DNA from: Rana temporaria
Taxonomy: Eukaryota > Chordata > Amphibia > Anura > Ranidae
Length of the DNA: 64,000 bases
Direction of reading: 5' to 3'
Assembly: GCF_905171775.1 (NCBI RefSeq)
Contig: NC_053492.1
Location: forward strand, 278,462,938 to 278,526,937
Made by a program: the position numbers and the translations under genes. The notes beneath the pieces were generated by a model. It was not told where the DNA came from. It searched no databases and worked only from the letters and a program-made list of their open reading frames with translations. Below are positions 32,015-43,512 of the stretch, in pieces (within the stretch, counting starts at the first letter, position 1; every line of letters begins with the position of its first letter).

Positions 32015-33613
32015 CAGGTGAAACTCAAAAAATTAGAATATTGTGCAAAAGTTCATTTATTTCACTAATGCAACTTAAAAGGTAAAACTAATATATGAGA
32101 TGGACTCATTACATGCAAGGCAAGATAGTTCAAGCCGTGATTTGTCATAATTGTGATGATTATGGCTTACAGCTCATGAAAACCCCAAATGCACAATCTC
32201 CGAAAATTTTAATATTGTGAAAATGTGCAATATTCTAGGCTCAAAGTATCCCACTGTAATCAGCTAATTAAGCCATAACACCTGCAAAGGGTTCCTGAGC
32301 CTTTAAATGGTCTCTCAGTCTGGTTCCGTAGGAATCACAATCTTGGGAAAGACTGCTGACCTGACAGTTGTGCAAAAAAACATCATTGACACCCTCCATA
32401 AGGAGGGAATTCCTCAAAAGGTAATTGCAAAAGAAGTTTGATGTTCCCAAAGTGGTGTATCAAAGCACATTAATAGAAAGTTATTTGGAAGGGAAAAGTG
32501 TGGAAGAAAAAGGTGTACAAGCAGCAGAGATGACCGCAGCCTGGAGAGGATTGTCAGGAAAAGGCCATTCAAAGTGTTGGGGACTTTCACAAGGAGTGGA
32601 CTGAGGCTGGAGTCAGTGCATCAAGAGCCACCACACACAGACGGATTCTGGACATGGGCTTCAAATGTCGTATTCCTCTTGTCAAGCCGCTCCTGAACAA
32701 CAAACAATGTCAGAAGCGTCTTACCTGGGCTAAAGAAAAAAAGACCTGGTCTGTTGCTCAGGTGTCCAAAGTTCTCTTTTCTGATGAGAGCAAATTTTGC
32801 ATCTCATTTGGAAACCAAGAACCCAGAGTATGGAGGAAGAATGGAGAGGCATACACTGCAAGATGCTTGAAGTCCAGTGTGAAGTTTCCACGGTCTGTGT
32901 TGATTTGGGGAGCCATGTCATCTGATAGTGTTGGTCCACTGTGCTTCATTAAGTCCAGGGTCAACGCAGCCGTCTACCAGGAGATTTTGGAGCACTTCAT
33001 GCTTCCTTCTGCAGACGAGCTCTATGGGGACTGCTGACTTCATTTTCCAGCAGGACTTTGCACCTGCCCACACTGCCAAAAGAACCAAAACCTGGTTCAA
33101 TGACCGTGGGATTACTGGGCTTGATTGGCCAGCAAACTCGTCTGACCTGAACCCCATAGAGAATCTATGGGGCATCGCCAAGATAAAGATGAGAGACATG
33201 AGACAGAACAATGCAGAAGAGCTGAAGGCCGCTATTGAAGCATCCTGGTCTTCCATAACACCTCAGCAGTGAGGCCAATAGCTTCCCTGCCACACCGCAT
33301 TGAGGCAGTAATTGCTGCAAAAAGGGCCCAAACTGAGTACATATGCATGCTTATACTTTTCAGAGGTGCGATATTGTTTTATGTACAATCTTTGTTTTAT
33401 TGATTGCATGTAATATTCTAATTTTATGAGATTGTGGATTTGGGATTTTCATGAGCTGTAAGCCATAATCATCACAATTATGACAAATCACAGATTGAAC
33501 TATCTTGCTTTGCATGTAATGAGTCTATCTCATATATTAGTTTCACCTTTTAAATTACATTAGTGAAATAAATGAACTTGTGCACGATATTCAAATTTTT
33601 TGAGCTTCACCTG
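32015..33613 (+). mobile_element. Tc1-like transposon with about 210-bp terminal inverted repeats
   Basis: A 1599-bp element beginning CAGGTGAAACTC and ending GCTTCACCTG, flanked by TA (32013-32014, 33614-33615). The terminal repeats pair over roughly 200 bases, including the GTCATAATTGTGATGATTAT / ATAATCATCACAATTATGAC block. It carries one transposase gene in plus orientation, now broken. Confidence 0.93.
32330..33310 (+). pseudogene. Tc1-like DD34E transposase, frameshifted
   Basis: Tc1 transposases bind terminal repeats by paired helix-turn-helix domains and cut with a DDE catalytic core. The N-terminal DNA-binding part is readable around 32340-32640 (TADLTVVQKNIIDTLHKEG and SQSGVSKH) but has a TGA near 32440. 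The catalytic part is in two frames: 32654-33037 carries VLFSDESKF (first Asp), and 32928-33272 carries FIFQQDFAPAHT (second Asp) and DLNPIENLWG with the Glu. At least two frameshifts and stops make it non-coding. Confidence 0.88.
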
Positions 33614-33615
33614 TA

Positions 33616-35181
33616 TTTAATATGAAAACCAGCCCAACTACTTTAATAAATAGCATAGCCTACACTAAGAGGCTGGGCACAAGCATCATACATCCACAAT
33701 TATTTCCATATTTTTCTGTACTTTGGGGTATTGCAGTTGCCAATCAAAGGATTACCAACAATAAGGAACACATTTTTTTGTTGTAATCTGTCTGAATGCA
33801 ATTTGACTGCTTACCTAAACCAGAATGATCTATCTATAGAAGGAGTTATTAGACACAGCGTTTCAGATGCCTTCATTTGCTTTTCTGGGCAGTCCTGAAA
33901 GACAGAAGAGGCACATTACTGATCATCAGCAGGGTGGCTTAATCTGAAGAAAGCGTGGGGTCTAGAAAATATGCATATCCCCCTGTCTTAAGTTAGACAT
34001 GTACTCAGAAATTAAAGTAAAAACGGATGTATATTCATTCGTGGAGGTGGCACCCCACTGAAATGTTAAATGTTTTAGATATACAGTATTGGCCATTGAT
34101 ATAACATTTCAGATAATTGAATGGAAAATACTGTAAATATTTCAGAATCTTTGATTCCTCCAATACAAAACAATGCATTAAACTTAAATATTAAACTGTG
34201 ATATTATTTTTCCATTGGGTGTTGACCCAAATGCTTCATTCATTTCTCTGTAGGAAGATTGGTAGAGATCCACAGACATTTGGAAAAAAAAGCTTTGGCT
34301 GTAACTGCACAAAATTAGGCAGTCTTCAGGACACCAGACACTTATCACATACTTATTTTAAGTTTTGATTTAGTTCTGGAATAAAATGGAAAAGTTCAGC
34401 GAAGCCGTCTGAGCACGAAGCACGGAGAGGCTCTGTGGTTGAATTAGGAATTTATTTGCGGACTTGCCAATAAAAAAGAAAATATATATATGAAAAAGGA
34501 AGAATGAAAAATTATTTGTTGGGTTTGCAGTATTTGCCCAAAAATATCATTATTTAGTGTTTCCAGTTTGAACTTTGTTGAACAGTAAAGTAAAATAAAT
34601 TATACTCAGCTAAAGTATAGCAATCCAGATTAATACACATTTTCTAAACTAATAAAAGAATGTGCTTACCTTTATAAATATCAGTGTTGTATCATAAATT
34701 ATTGCACAATATACTTTTTGTTGCTTACTAAATATATGTTATAATGCAAATGATGTAAATCTGCTACCATTAGTAGAAAAATAATTGAAAATGTAGATTA
34801 TTTGCCATTTCCTAATGAAAACCTGACATGAGATAAATACAGGGGTTAACATTACTGATTTCCTTCTGAAAATGCTACTTGGTTGGATTTCTTCCAGCAC
34901 CATGGTTTCAGAGCTTTATGAGTCACTGACCTGCTGAAGCAAATATGCACATCAGAAGTTCAAACTACCTAATGTATTAAAAACAGAGACAGCTAGGAAA
35001 TCAACATCTTCAGACAGAGGTCAGCAATGGCTGCCTTCCTATTTCTTTCTTGACATGTTGCTTTCAGAAGTTCTTAAAAATAATGTTTAGGAAAAGGTTT
35101 AATTAACCAAATTTAGGCAACCTACCCCTTTTACTTACCTGAGCCCTGATCTCAATTCAGTGATGCTGTCCCTGTTGTCTC
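33616..35181. other. No gene seen
   Basis: About 1.5 kb of AT-rich, apparently low-copy DNA. No notable open frame, terminal repeat or RNA gene. Confidence 0.45.
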
Positions 35182-35184
35182 TTA

Positions 35185-35604
35185 GGCCCCTTTCACACTG
35201 GGGCGGGATGTGCGGTGGCGGTATAGCGCCGCCATTTTTAGCGGCGCTATACCGTCCGAATTTCCGTGGAATTGCGGTGGAAAAAGTTGCCGCAGAATTG
35301 TGGCGGAAAAAGGGTTAATATCGCCGGCAATGCGCCTCTGCAGAGGCGCATTGCCGGCGGTATTACCACGGTGCCCAATGCTTTCGATGGGAAGGAGCGG
35401 TGAAGGAACGGTAAACACACCGCTCCTCTCACCGCTCCAAAGATGCTGCTGGCAGAATTTTTGGAGCGGTCCCGCCAGCGCATCGCCTCAGTGTGAAAGC
35501 CCTCGGGCTTTCACATTGAGACTGCAGGAACGTTTTTCAGGCGGTATTTAGGCGCTATTTTTAGCACTAAACCGCCTGAAAAACTCCTCAGTGTGAAAGG
35601 GGCC
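35185..35604. mobile_element. Harbinger-type MITE with TTA TSD
   Basis: A 420-bp element with ends GGCCCCTTTCACACTGGGG / CAGTGTGAAAGGGGCC and the 3-bp TSD TTA (35182-35184, 35605-35607). A TWA duplication is the PIF/Harbinger signature. The GC-rich interior has a palindrome around TGCGCCTCTGCAGAGGCGCA (35330-35349). There is no ORF of note. Confidence 0.88.
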
Positions 35605-35607
35605 TTA

Positions 35608-36916
35608 GGCTTGGTTCACACATGTCCGATGCAAATTTCCTAAGCAGCTGTCCAGCTGAGATTTTAGATGCGGCTCAGAAGAAATTTTATATTTAACATT
35701 AGCTGGTTGTTAAGAAATGGGCTATCCTTAGCAATGGATGATTTTAAGGGGAACACCACACCAAAATAATAAAAACAAAACAATATTCATAGTTGTTTTG
35801 GGTCAGTGACACAGAATGTACTGAAACCAGAAGCATATCAGCCAAACCAAACAACTGTCAATTTCAGGTGGAGGTCAGAAAAAGCACCCTCCATTTTTTT
35901 TTCATGACATTAGGATGGTTGAATTGTACCTGTGCAAATGGCCATCCTTTAACATTCATAGGCAGGTTTGCTTACATTGACAGGGTGTTCAAGAAAAAGT
36001 ATACCTCTCAGCACTCTTGGTAAGACAATTGCCCATCTAGGGCCATCTGTTATCCCTACCCATATTTTACTATGATGGCTAACCATAGGCGTGTGCACAG
36101 GGTTTGCCAGGTGTGCCTGGGCACACCCTAATCACCCTGTGCAGTGCAGATTGCCCCTACTGCCCTGGCTCATTTCTGCCCCCCCCCTGCAGCACTGCTG
36201 GCTTCCTTCCTCTTCTCTCCCAAAGGCTGCTGCTGCTGGCACACACAGGGACATCTTAAAAGGAGTGGGGGAAGGGGCCAGTAAATATATAATTTACCGG
36301 CCCCTTACCTTTGTGAATAAACACAGTAAGTGATCGGTACTATGTTTTTGAGCTTTGGAATGCACACCCTAATGCAATACAAATGTGGCTAACACTGGGT
36401 TCTCTGTAAATATAGCACATGATTACAAAACAAAGTTTAACATCCTAAATTTAAAGCAAAAGATCTTTGTAATACAAAGGCATGTCAAGCCTGAATGATT
36501 TTCTGAGAGTGATATAGGAGCTTTATTACACACAGATTGAAGCAGCTGTCTTACTCTACACATGTATGGTATGATATGTGACGAACATTATAAATCAAAA
36601 CCAAATGTGTTCTGCATTAAAAATAAACCAAGAAGGCAGATTTCACTTTGTTTTCATTCTTTAAACATTTGCAATTGATTTGTTTGGTTTGAGTTTTGTC
36701 TTTTGTTTCTGCACAAGTGCAATCTAAAATAGCATTCACCTCACTGACTACAGATTGACAAAGGCTAAATGTACCAAGAAATATGTAACCGATTATTATC
36801 CAATACTATTAAGGGGAATGTATAGTGGGTTATATATATTTATTTAGTTATGGTTAGGGCCTAAATATTCAACTTTCAAAAATATACTTAGTCCTTTAAA
36901 TATTAACCACTTAGAG
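35608..36916. other. Non-coding DNA with a repeat-like block at 36085-36375
   Basis: GCGTGTGCACAGGG at 36089 and GCACACCCTAATCACC at 36121 have a partial inverted echo, GAATGCACACCCTAATGC, near 36358-36375. This suggests a small dispersed repeat. A second MITE end (GGCTTGGTTCACAC, 35608-35621) follows the preceding element directly. No gene is recognised. Confidence 0.4.
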
Positions 36917-36962
36917 GGCCAGATCCACAAAAACCTGGCGTAACTTAAAAAATCCCATTTAA

Positions 36963-37827
36963 CCTCCCTGGCGGTATGATTCTGTCAGAAAAAACATGCT
37001 AAAAGCGGTACCATTATTTGCAAGGAAATTTGGCGTTTTATATTGTAGGTCTGTAATTTTTAGAAATAACTCACTTAAATCTGACCAAACAAGATTCTAA
37101 TAGGCATCCCGTGTATTACATTTTTTTAAAAACAAAATTATAAATTATAATATAATAAATAATTATAAATAATTATAACAAATAATAATATAATTATAAT
37201 AAAAATTATTCAATAATGTAATCAAATCAAAATCACTGAAATTTGCTCAGTTGCAGAATTGTCGCTGTCATTACTTTTATTTTTTTATGACGAATTTCCC
37301 CACAAATCGCTATCGCACAATTCTGCAAGTGATTATAATTTATTATCGCTGTTTTTTAGCTGATCTAAAACTATTTTTGACATAAAGGGACACTTTTGGT
37401 TGCTATGGACAATCTACAGTTTGCAGGGAGAAAAAAAGGTTTTTATTATATAAAATGACATGCAGGACACTGGGCAGACCACTAGGGACAGGGGGTGTGT
37501 GTTTTTTTTACATACAGTACTGTAATCTATAAGATTACAGTATACTGTGTGTATAGTGTTTGTTTACGTTTTTTAATTTGGCGCCGTTCTCCGTCCCCGT
37601 GCGTCGTAACGTCGCAGGGAACGGAGATCGGCGTCACACGGAGGCACTATGTGAATCGAGCGAGGTCCCGCTCGCTCACACAGCGCGGTGGCATCGCTGG
37701 ATCCAGGGACAAGGTAAGTAAAAAGTGCCTGTGGATCTAGCGAGGCAAGCCCGTGACTGACACGGGGTTACCGATAGTAGCAAGAAAATCTAACCCCGTG
37801 TCAGTCTCGGGAAGACCGCCAGGGAGG
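36963..37827. mobile_element. TTAA-target element, copy 2 (nested)
   Basis: An 865-bp relative of 26452-27331 with ends CCTCCCTGGCGGTATG / ACCGCCAGGGAGG and TTAA at 36959-36962 and 37828-37831. It shares the AT-rich ATAATTATAA block, the GACGAATTTCCCCACAAATC phrase and the CpG-rich right part. It carries no transposase. Confidence 0.9.
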
Positions 37828-38395
37828 TTAAGTTACACTGCCTTAAAGTTTCTACCTAAGTGCCTGATCCACAAAGCACTTATCTAGAAATTTCAGGCTG
37901 TGTAACTAAAATTCCGCCGGCGCAAGGCGTTCCTATTCAAATGGGGCGAGTCCCATTTAAATGAGGCGCGCTCCCGCCGACGTAGGGGGTCCCCCTACAA
38001 TCCATACCAGACCCGTATCCAAAGCACGCTACCCGGCCGGTCAGGAAGGGAGTGGGGACGAGCGAGCGCCCCCCCTCCTGAGCCGTGCCAGGCCGCATGC
38101 CCTCAACATGGGGGGGTTGGGTGCTCTGGGGCAGGGGGGCGCACTGCGGGCCCCCCCACCTCAGAGCACCCTGTCCCCATGTTGATGAGGACAGGACCTC
38201 TTCCCGACAACCCTTGCCATTGGTTGTCGGGGTCTGCGGGCGGGGGCTTATCGGAATCTGGGAGTCCCCTTTAATAAGGGGGTCCCCAGATACCGGCCCC
38301 CCACCCTAAGTGAATGGATATGGGGTACATCGTACCCCTATCCATTCACCTGTAGACAAAAAGTAAAAGTTATTAAACACACAACACAAGGCTTT

Positions 38396-38800
38396 TTAAA
38401 ATAATTTATTATTCTGCTCCGGAGGCCCCCCTGTCTTCGTTATTAGCTCAATTACCAGGGGGGGCTTCTTCTTCCACTCTCCGGGGGTCTTCTCCGCTCT
38501 CCGGGGGGGGTTTCTTCTTCCGCTCTCCGGGGGGGGCTTCTCCGGACTCCGGGGGGCTTCTTCCATCTTCTCCCCTCTTCCGCTGTTGACTCGGCGAACC
38601 CCGGTTCTTCTGCAGATGTCCGGTGCCTTCTTCTTCAGCGCTGGCTGCCTGCTATCTTTGTGTGTTAGCTCAATTTCAAACAGGCAGCCGGCGCGGTCTT
38701 CTGTGACGTCAGGGTCTTCTCTTCTGTTCTTCTCCCCTCTTCCGATGTTGCCTCGTCGCCTGTTGTCGCTGTAATGATGGAAGCGCGCCTTGCATCCCAT
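38396..38800 (-). CDS. Arm-encoded basic protein of the palindrome, left copy (hypothetical)
   Basis: 134 codons starting MGCKARFHHYSDNRRRGN, reading outward from the palindrome centre. A TATATAA box lies 10 to 20 bases upstream and an AATAAA-type signal at its end. It is rich in Arg, Lys, Glu and Pro, with no known domain. The right arm has an almost identical frame. The protein may be real or simply the open frame of a GC-rich repeat; I do not recognise it. Confidence 0.25.
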   Translation of the reverse strand: MGCKARFHHYSDNRRRGNIGRGEKNRREDPDVTEDRAGCLFEIELTHKDSRQPALKKKAPDICRRTGVRRVNSGRGEKMEEAPRSPEKPPPESGRRNPPRRAEKTPGEWKKKPPLVIELITKTGGPPEQNNKLF

Positions 38801-38920
38801 TTATATAGGCATCACCGTCCCATCATGCTCCGGTAGGTAACCACGTGGTGGGTGCACGTGGGTAGGCACCCACCACGTGGGTACCTGCCGGAGCATGATG
38901 GGACGGTGATGCCTATATAA

Positions 38921-39244
38921 ATGGGATGCAAGGCGCGCTTCCATCATTACAGCGACAACAGGCGACGAGGCAACATCGGAAGAGGGGAGAAGAACAGAAG
39001 AGAAGAAGATGACGTCACAGAAGACCGTGCTGGCTGCCTGTTTGAAATTGAGCTAACACACAAAGATAGCAGGCAGCCAGCGCTGAAGAAGAAGGCACCG
39101 GACATCTGCAGAAGAACCGGGGTTCGCCGAGTCAACAGCGGAAGAGGGGAGAAGATGGAAGAACACCCCCGGAGTCCGGAGAAGCCCCCCCCCGGAGAGC
39201 GGAGAAGACCCCCGGAGAGTGGAAGAAGAAGCCCCCCCTGGTAA
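38921..39244 (+). CDS. Arm-encoded basic protein of the palindrome, right copy (hypothetical)
   Basis: 107 codons, near-identical to the left-arm frame for about 90 residues, with an EDDV in place of EDPDV early on. The C-terminal end differs because of small indels in the CCGGAGAGC repeats. The TATA box is near 38912 and AATAAA-like signals near 39290. The coding status is unproven. Confidence 0.25.
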   Translation: MGCKARFHHYSDNRRRGNIGRGEKNRREEDDVTEDRAGCLFEIELTHKDSRQPALKKKAPDICRRTGVRRVNSGRGEKMEEHPRSPEKPPPGERRRPPESGRRSPPW

Positions 39245-40194
39245 TTGAGCTAATAACGAAGACAGGGGGGGCCTCCGGAGCAGAATAATAAATTATTTTA
39301 AAAAGCCTTGTGTTGTGTGTTTACTAACTAACTTTTTGCCTACAGGTGAATGGATAGGGGTACGATGTACCCCATATCCATTCACTTAGGGTGGGGGGCC
39401 GGTATCTGGGGGCCCCCTTATTTGAGGGGACTCCCAGATTCCGATAAGCCCCCGCCCGCAGACCCCGACAACCAATGGCAAGGGTTGTCGGGAAGAGGTC
39501 CTGTCCTCATCAACATGGGGACAGGGTGCGCTGAGGTGGGGGGGCCCGCAGTGCGCCCCCCTGCCCCAGAGCACCCAACCCCCCCATGTTGAGGGCATGC
39601 GGCCTGGCACGGCTCAGGAGGGGGGGCGCTCGCTCGTCCCCACTCCCTTCCTGACCGGCCGGGTAGCGTGCTTTGGATACGGGTCTGGTATGGATTGTAG
39701 GGGCACCCCCTACGTCGATTTTTCGGCGTAGGGGGGTCCCCTTACAACCCATACCAGACCTAAGGGCCTGGTATGCTCCTGGGGGGGAACCCATGCCGGT
39801 TTTGTTCTTACAAATTGCCGTGGAGTTCTCCCTCGGGAATGCATACCAAATGCCGTCGCTGGAATGGGCTTTTACAAGGTGTGACTAGTTTACACTTTGT
39901 AGAACCAGCCCTAATTTTACACTTGCAAAATAACACTTACGGCGAAAAAACGAAGCTGGAAAGCTTTGTGGATCGCCTTAAGTGCTAATTTGCATACTAG
40001 AAACGGCATTTCGACTCGAAATGCCCCCAGCGGCGGATGCGGTACTGCATCCTAAGATTCGGCAGTGTAATTCAATTACACATGCCGGATCTTCTGCCTA
40101 ACTTTGGAAAAAGCCTTTTGAGGATCGTTTCCAAAGTTACACACAGACTGAACAGCAGTTAAGTCGGCGTATCTCTTTTGTGGATCTGGCCCAT

Positions 40195-41638
40195 TATTTT
40201 TTACATTTCCAGTCAGCAGGGAGTGGGGTGGGAGTACACATTTTCCAGGATATGCTTGGCTCCTCAATGACTATTGTTTACAGAGCTTAATAGCTCAAGC
40301 TAACATGTATACATAAATGTGTCCGAGATGTGGCTAGAGAAATAAAATAAAATAAAATGTCTGAAGGAAAAAAAAAAAACGCCATCATGTATGCTCTTAG
40401 ACAACCCCAAATGCTTTCTGAATCCAGTGCAAGGGAGACCCATAATTTAACTATTATAAAATGTATATTAGAATTGTAAAAACTTTTAATACATTAATTG
40501 ACCAAAAACCATTATATGTTTCCTCTAAGTCTGATGAGAGTTAGGAATTTTTAATTGTTTACAAGCTTCTAAGTTGCTGCAGCAAGAGCCCTTACATATC
40601 AAGTCTTAAATTTGTGCAAGTGAAAGCCATCATAGATTCCCTGTCAGGAAGGAAATATGTATTGTTCTGTTTTAGCTAAATAAAATGCTCCATTGTCCCT
40701 GTGACGTAGTCTATTGAGACAAAACGTATGCCGGGTTGGAGGATATAGCAGTGACGTCATCACGGTATCATGTCTATCGGTGCAGCCTTTTAGTGCCCAT
40801 CAGTGAAGCTGTCTATTAATCATTCATCACTGAGTTTAGATCATAACACTTAGCGCAGATTATTTTCTTTGTTTAGTATGAGATTGCATAAAGCGCTGTC
40901 AAAGCGATACTGTTTTATGGCTAAACATATACAAATAGACTCTGTATTTGGGCAAATTGACAGAAAAAAATAAAGATAGCCTACCCTGCGTGAATCCTCT
41001 CTTATTCCTGCTGAACTGGTGAAAATTCAAGCCATGGATGGCCCTGTCAGCATCACTTGGCGTAACAAAAGTTGATTCGAAAAAGGTCTGCGGGGAGGGG
41101 ATGGTGTAGGCAGCAGCAGCTTCATGAGGAGCGAGGAGTGGCAGACAGAAAATGGTTGTGAGGATCTATTTGGGAATATTAACAGACTGTCTGATATAGA
41201 TTGGTATGCTGGAAGCACCAAGAATTTGTGAGTACTTCTATTGACTTTTAATAAAATATGTGGTTTTAAACTATATAAGCACTATGTAGCTTGATTCTTA
41301 TTTACAGTACACGTACAGAGGATACTGATCTAAGGATCAGCACAGGAGCCTGGAGAACCTATATTTTTTATTGAGCCCAGGGGAGGCTCACCAATGCTGA
41401 TTGACCAAACTTAATTGTGAGGACACACTACCTAAGGTGAGGATAACACCACTGGGGGTGCATGAGAGTGGTGGCACATTGAATATATTTGGAGCACTAT
41501 CGCATGGATTAATCAATATTAAGAAGTTCACAAAGAATATACACTGATGGACTTGTGTTTTTAATAGGCACCATAGTAGTGCACTGATCGATATTCACTT
41601 TGCATGATACTTTTCACATGTATTTTATTTATTTATGT
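40195..41638. other. No gene seen
   Basis: AT-rich to about 40680. Then comes a stretch with GACAAAACGTATGCC and TGACGTCATCAC (about 40715-40765) that may belong to an old dispersed retroelement. No clear ORF or element ends. Confidence 0.4.
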
Positions 41639-41642
41639 TTAA

Positions 41643-42115
41643 AGGGTCACTAAAGGAAAAAAAATGTTTTGCTGAAATGACTGTTTATTGGGTATAGAGA
41701 CATACAAGTTAACTGATTCCTTTTAAAAATGATTAAAAATTGAATTTAATCTATCATATAATGTGCCTCTAGTTTCACTTTAGGTTTTGAAGGTACATAC
41801 ATGAAGTTCCGGGTGAGAGGTGAGTCGGGAAGACTCACAGAACAAAAACAAACAAATCCAGGGCAGTGTTTTTTTTTTAAAATGAATCTGATTGGTTCTG
41901 AGGAGTTTTAGACACACAGTAATGACAGCTTAGACCACCGTGAGAAAGCTCCCAGTATGATGGTTATAAGGAAACAGGCAACCAGGAAGTGTGGAGATCA
42001 CAGCAGAATTACAGCTACTTCAAAGCAAAAACGAACAATGAGGACATGAAACCAGTACTGCAGTACGGTAAAGGAAGCTATTTAGCTAAAAAAAAATGTT
42101 TCCTTTAGTGACCCT
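41643..42115. mobile_element. TTAA-target MITE (Kolobok-like ends)
   Basis: A 473-bp element with ends AGGGTCACTAAAGGAAA / TTTCCTTTAGTGACCCT, perfectly inverted over 17 bases. It is flanked by TTAA at 41639-41642 and 42116-42119. It has no ORF. Ends starting AGGG with a TTAA target fit Kolobok better than piggyBac; this is inference. Confidence 0.85.
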
Positions 42116-42215
42116 TTAAGGCATATATAAAATTGCTATGCACTCATAAATGTTTTTTGAATATTATATAGGAGGCACTTGGATGTAGGGCACAGCACGG
42201 CACTAATGTTGTTTT

Positions 42216-42540
42216 AACCTCCTCCTGCCCGTGCTATACCTGAAAGACAGCTACAGCGCGGGCCTTAATTGCTGGGAGGGTGTCCATGCACGTCCTCCTG
42301 AGATGCGGAGTGCATGCGGTGCCCTCTGTGATCAGTGAGTCAATGATACTCGGCTGATCATAGATTGGAGTCCCGGCCCCTTACCATGTGATCAGCTGTC
42401 AGCCAATGTAAACAGAAGATCCGGAAGCACCTTTTTTTCCCCTCACACTGACAGCGCCAGGAGAAAAAAAACTAGCCAATTGCTGGCTTCTGTCAGAGGG
42501 ACATCAGTCCCAAACAGGGAGAGCCACTGCTGCTATGCAG
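42216..42540. repeat. Dispersed GC-rich repeat upstream of a minisatellite
   Basis: Starts TTTAACCTCCTCCTGCCC and contains GATCAGCTGTCAGCCAATG. By its ends and its link to the CAGTGCC array it looks like one family of TTAA-associated repeats. The right boundary is unclear and there is no coding signal. Confidence 0.4.
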
Positions 42541-42895
42541 TACCCACCAGTGCCACCTACCAGTGCATATCAGTGCTGCCTATTAGTGTCACCTATCAGT
42601 GCCAACCTGTTCCACCTATCAGTGACCATCAGTGCCCATTAGTGCCTTATCATCAGTGTCTCCTTCCATTGCCCATCAGTGCCGCCTATCAGTGCCACCT
42701 TTCAGTGCCACCAATCATTGCCACCAATCAGTGCCCTTCAGTGTCACCTATAAGTCCCCTTCAGTGCCACCCATCAGTGCCACCTATCAGAGCCCACCAG
42801 TGCTGCCTGATCAGAGCCCACCAGTGCCGCCTCATCAGTACCGATCAGTTCCACCATATCAGTGCCTTTTAGTGCCCATCAGTGCAGCCTCATCA
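42541..42895. repeat. Minisatellite, CATCAGTGCC-type units
   Basis: A variable tandem array of about 10- to 20-bp units such as ACCTATCAGTGCC and CATCAGTGCCGCC. Two overlapping open frames cross it (42480-42872, 42632-42961). They consist only of repeat-derived Pro/Ser/Cys peptides and are not genes. Confidence 0.88.
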
Positions 42896-42961
42896 GCACA
42901 CATCAATGAAGGAGAAAAATTACTTGTTTTAAAATTGTATGAACAAACTATGAAACTGTAA

Positions 42962-43475
42962 CTAAAAAGGTTGCCCACCCCTGGAAGCATTACACTGACT
43001 ACCTATCTCCAATTCTCAAATGGTGGAGGATGCATGCACTTGTGGCAAAAAAGTGATATTTAAAAGGCCAGTACCTGTAATGTGAGAAAATAGAAGAGAT
43101 GATAAAACAGCTGGTGGTGTTTGCTGCAATCAACAGCAGCAAAATCAACAGCAGGTCGATTCTGTGCAGAAACAAACACAGGTACTGCACAAACAGATCA
43201 ATGTTGTACAAGAACTAGGTATCTGCTCTCTCTGAAAAAAAAAAGAAAAAGTAAAAGAGGACGAGGGGAGGAGGAAAAGCAGAACGTTTCCCTTTAAATT
43301 CACCACTGTTTGCAAACATATTACTGGACTGGTATCTGTGTCTACAAAGGTTGCTGTAAAAAATTAAACCCACTACTAATCTCCAGTTCACATATTAAAA
43401 AGAGTTGAAATGCAAATAAAGTAACTTAGAAACTGCCACAAATTAGTTAGTCATAGCTTTTTTAAAGCCTTGCTG
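42962..43475. other. No gene seen
   Basis: About 500 bases of AT-rich DNA with no gene-like frame and no element ends. Confidence 0.4.
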
Positions 43476-43512
43476 TACAGGTCATTCTCAAAAAATTAGC
43501 ATATTGTGATAA

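Larger units (their letters stand above)
37976..39717. mobile_element. 1.74-kb near-perfect palindrome with two divergent units
   Basis: Two arms of about 870 bp mirror each other around 38855-38866. The inner arms are 38821-38854 and 38867-38900. Both arms carry, from centre outward, CACGTGG motifs, a TATATAAATGGGATGC box, the same open frame (134 codons on minus at 38396-38800, 107 codons on plus at 38921-39244), an AATAAATT signal (39289-39296 on plus) and a GC-rich outer block. That block includes its own CAACATGGGG...CCCCATGTTG hairpin. Arm-to-arm differences are few. The outer block is homologous to 21190-21680. Confidence 0.85.
36917..40191. mobile_element. CpG-rich GGCCAGATCC-family element holding two nested insertions
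   Basis: The outer ends are GGCCAGATCCACAAAA / CTTTTGTGGATCTGGCC. No matching 5-bp flank is evident (TAGAG against CATTA). Outside the two insertions the sequence matches the copy at 43513-44219, for example GATCCACAAAGCACTTA, GGCGCAAGGCGTTCCTATTC and GTGTAATTCAATTACACATG. The nested parts are a TTAA element (36963-37827) and the palindromic element (37976-39717). Confidence 0.8.

Noticed and set aside
36917..40191. 5-bp TSD for the outer CpG-rich element
   Set aside because: Flanks TAGAG and CATTA do not match; the element is called from its ends and homology instead.
42480..42961. Two Pro/Ser/Cys-rich open frames
   Set aside because: Translations of the CAGTGCC minisatellite.
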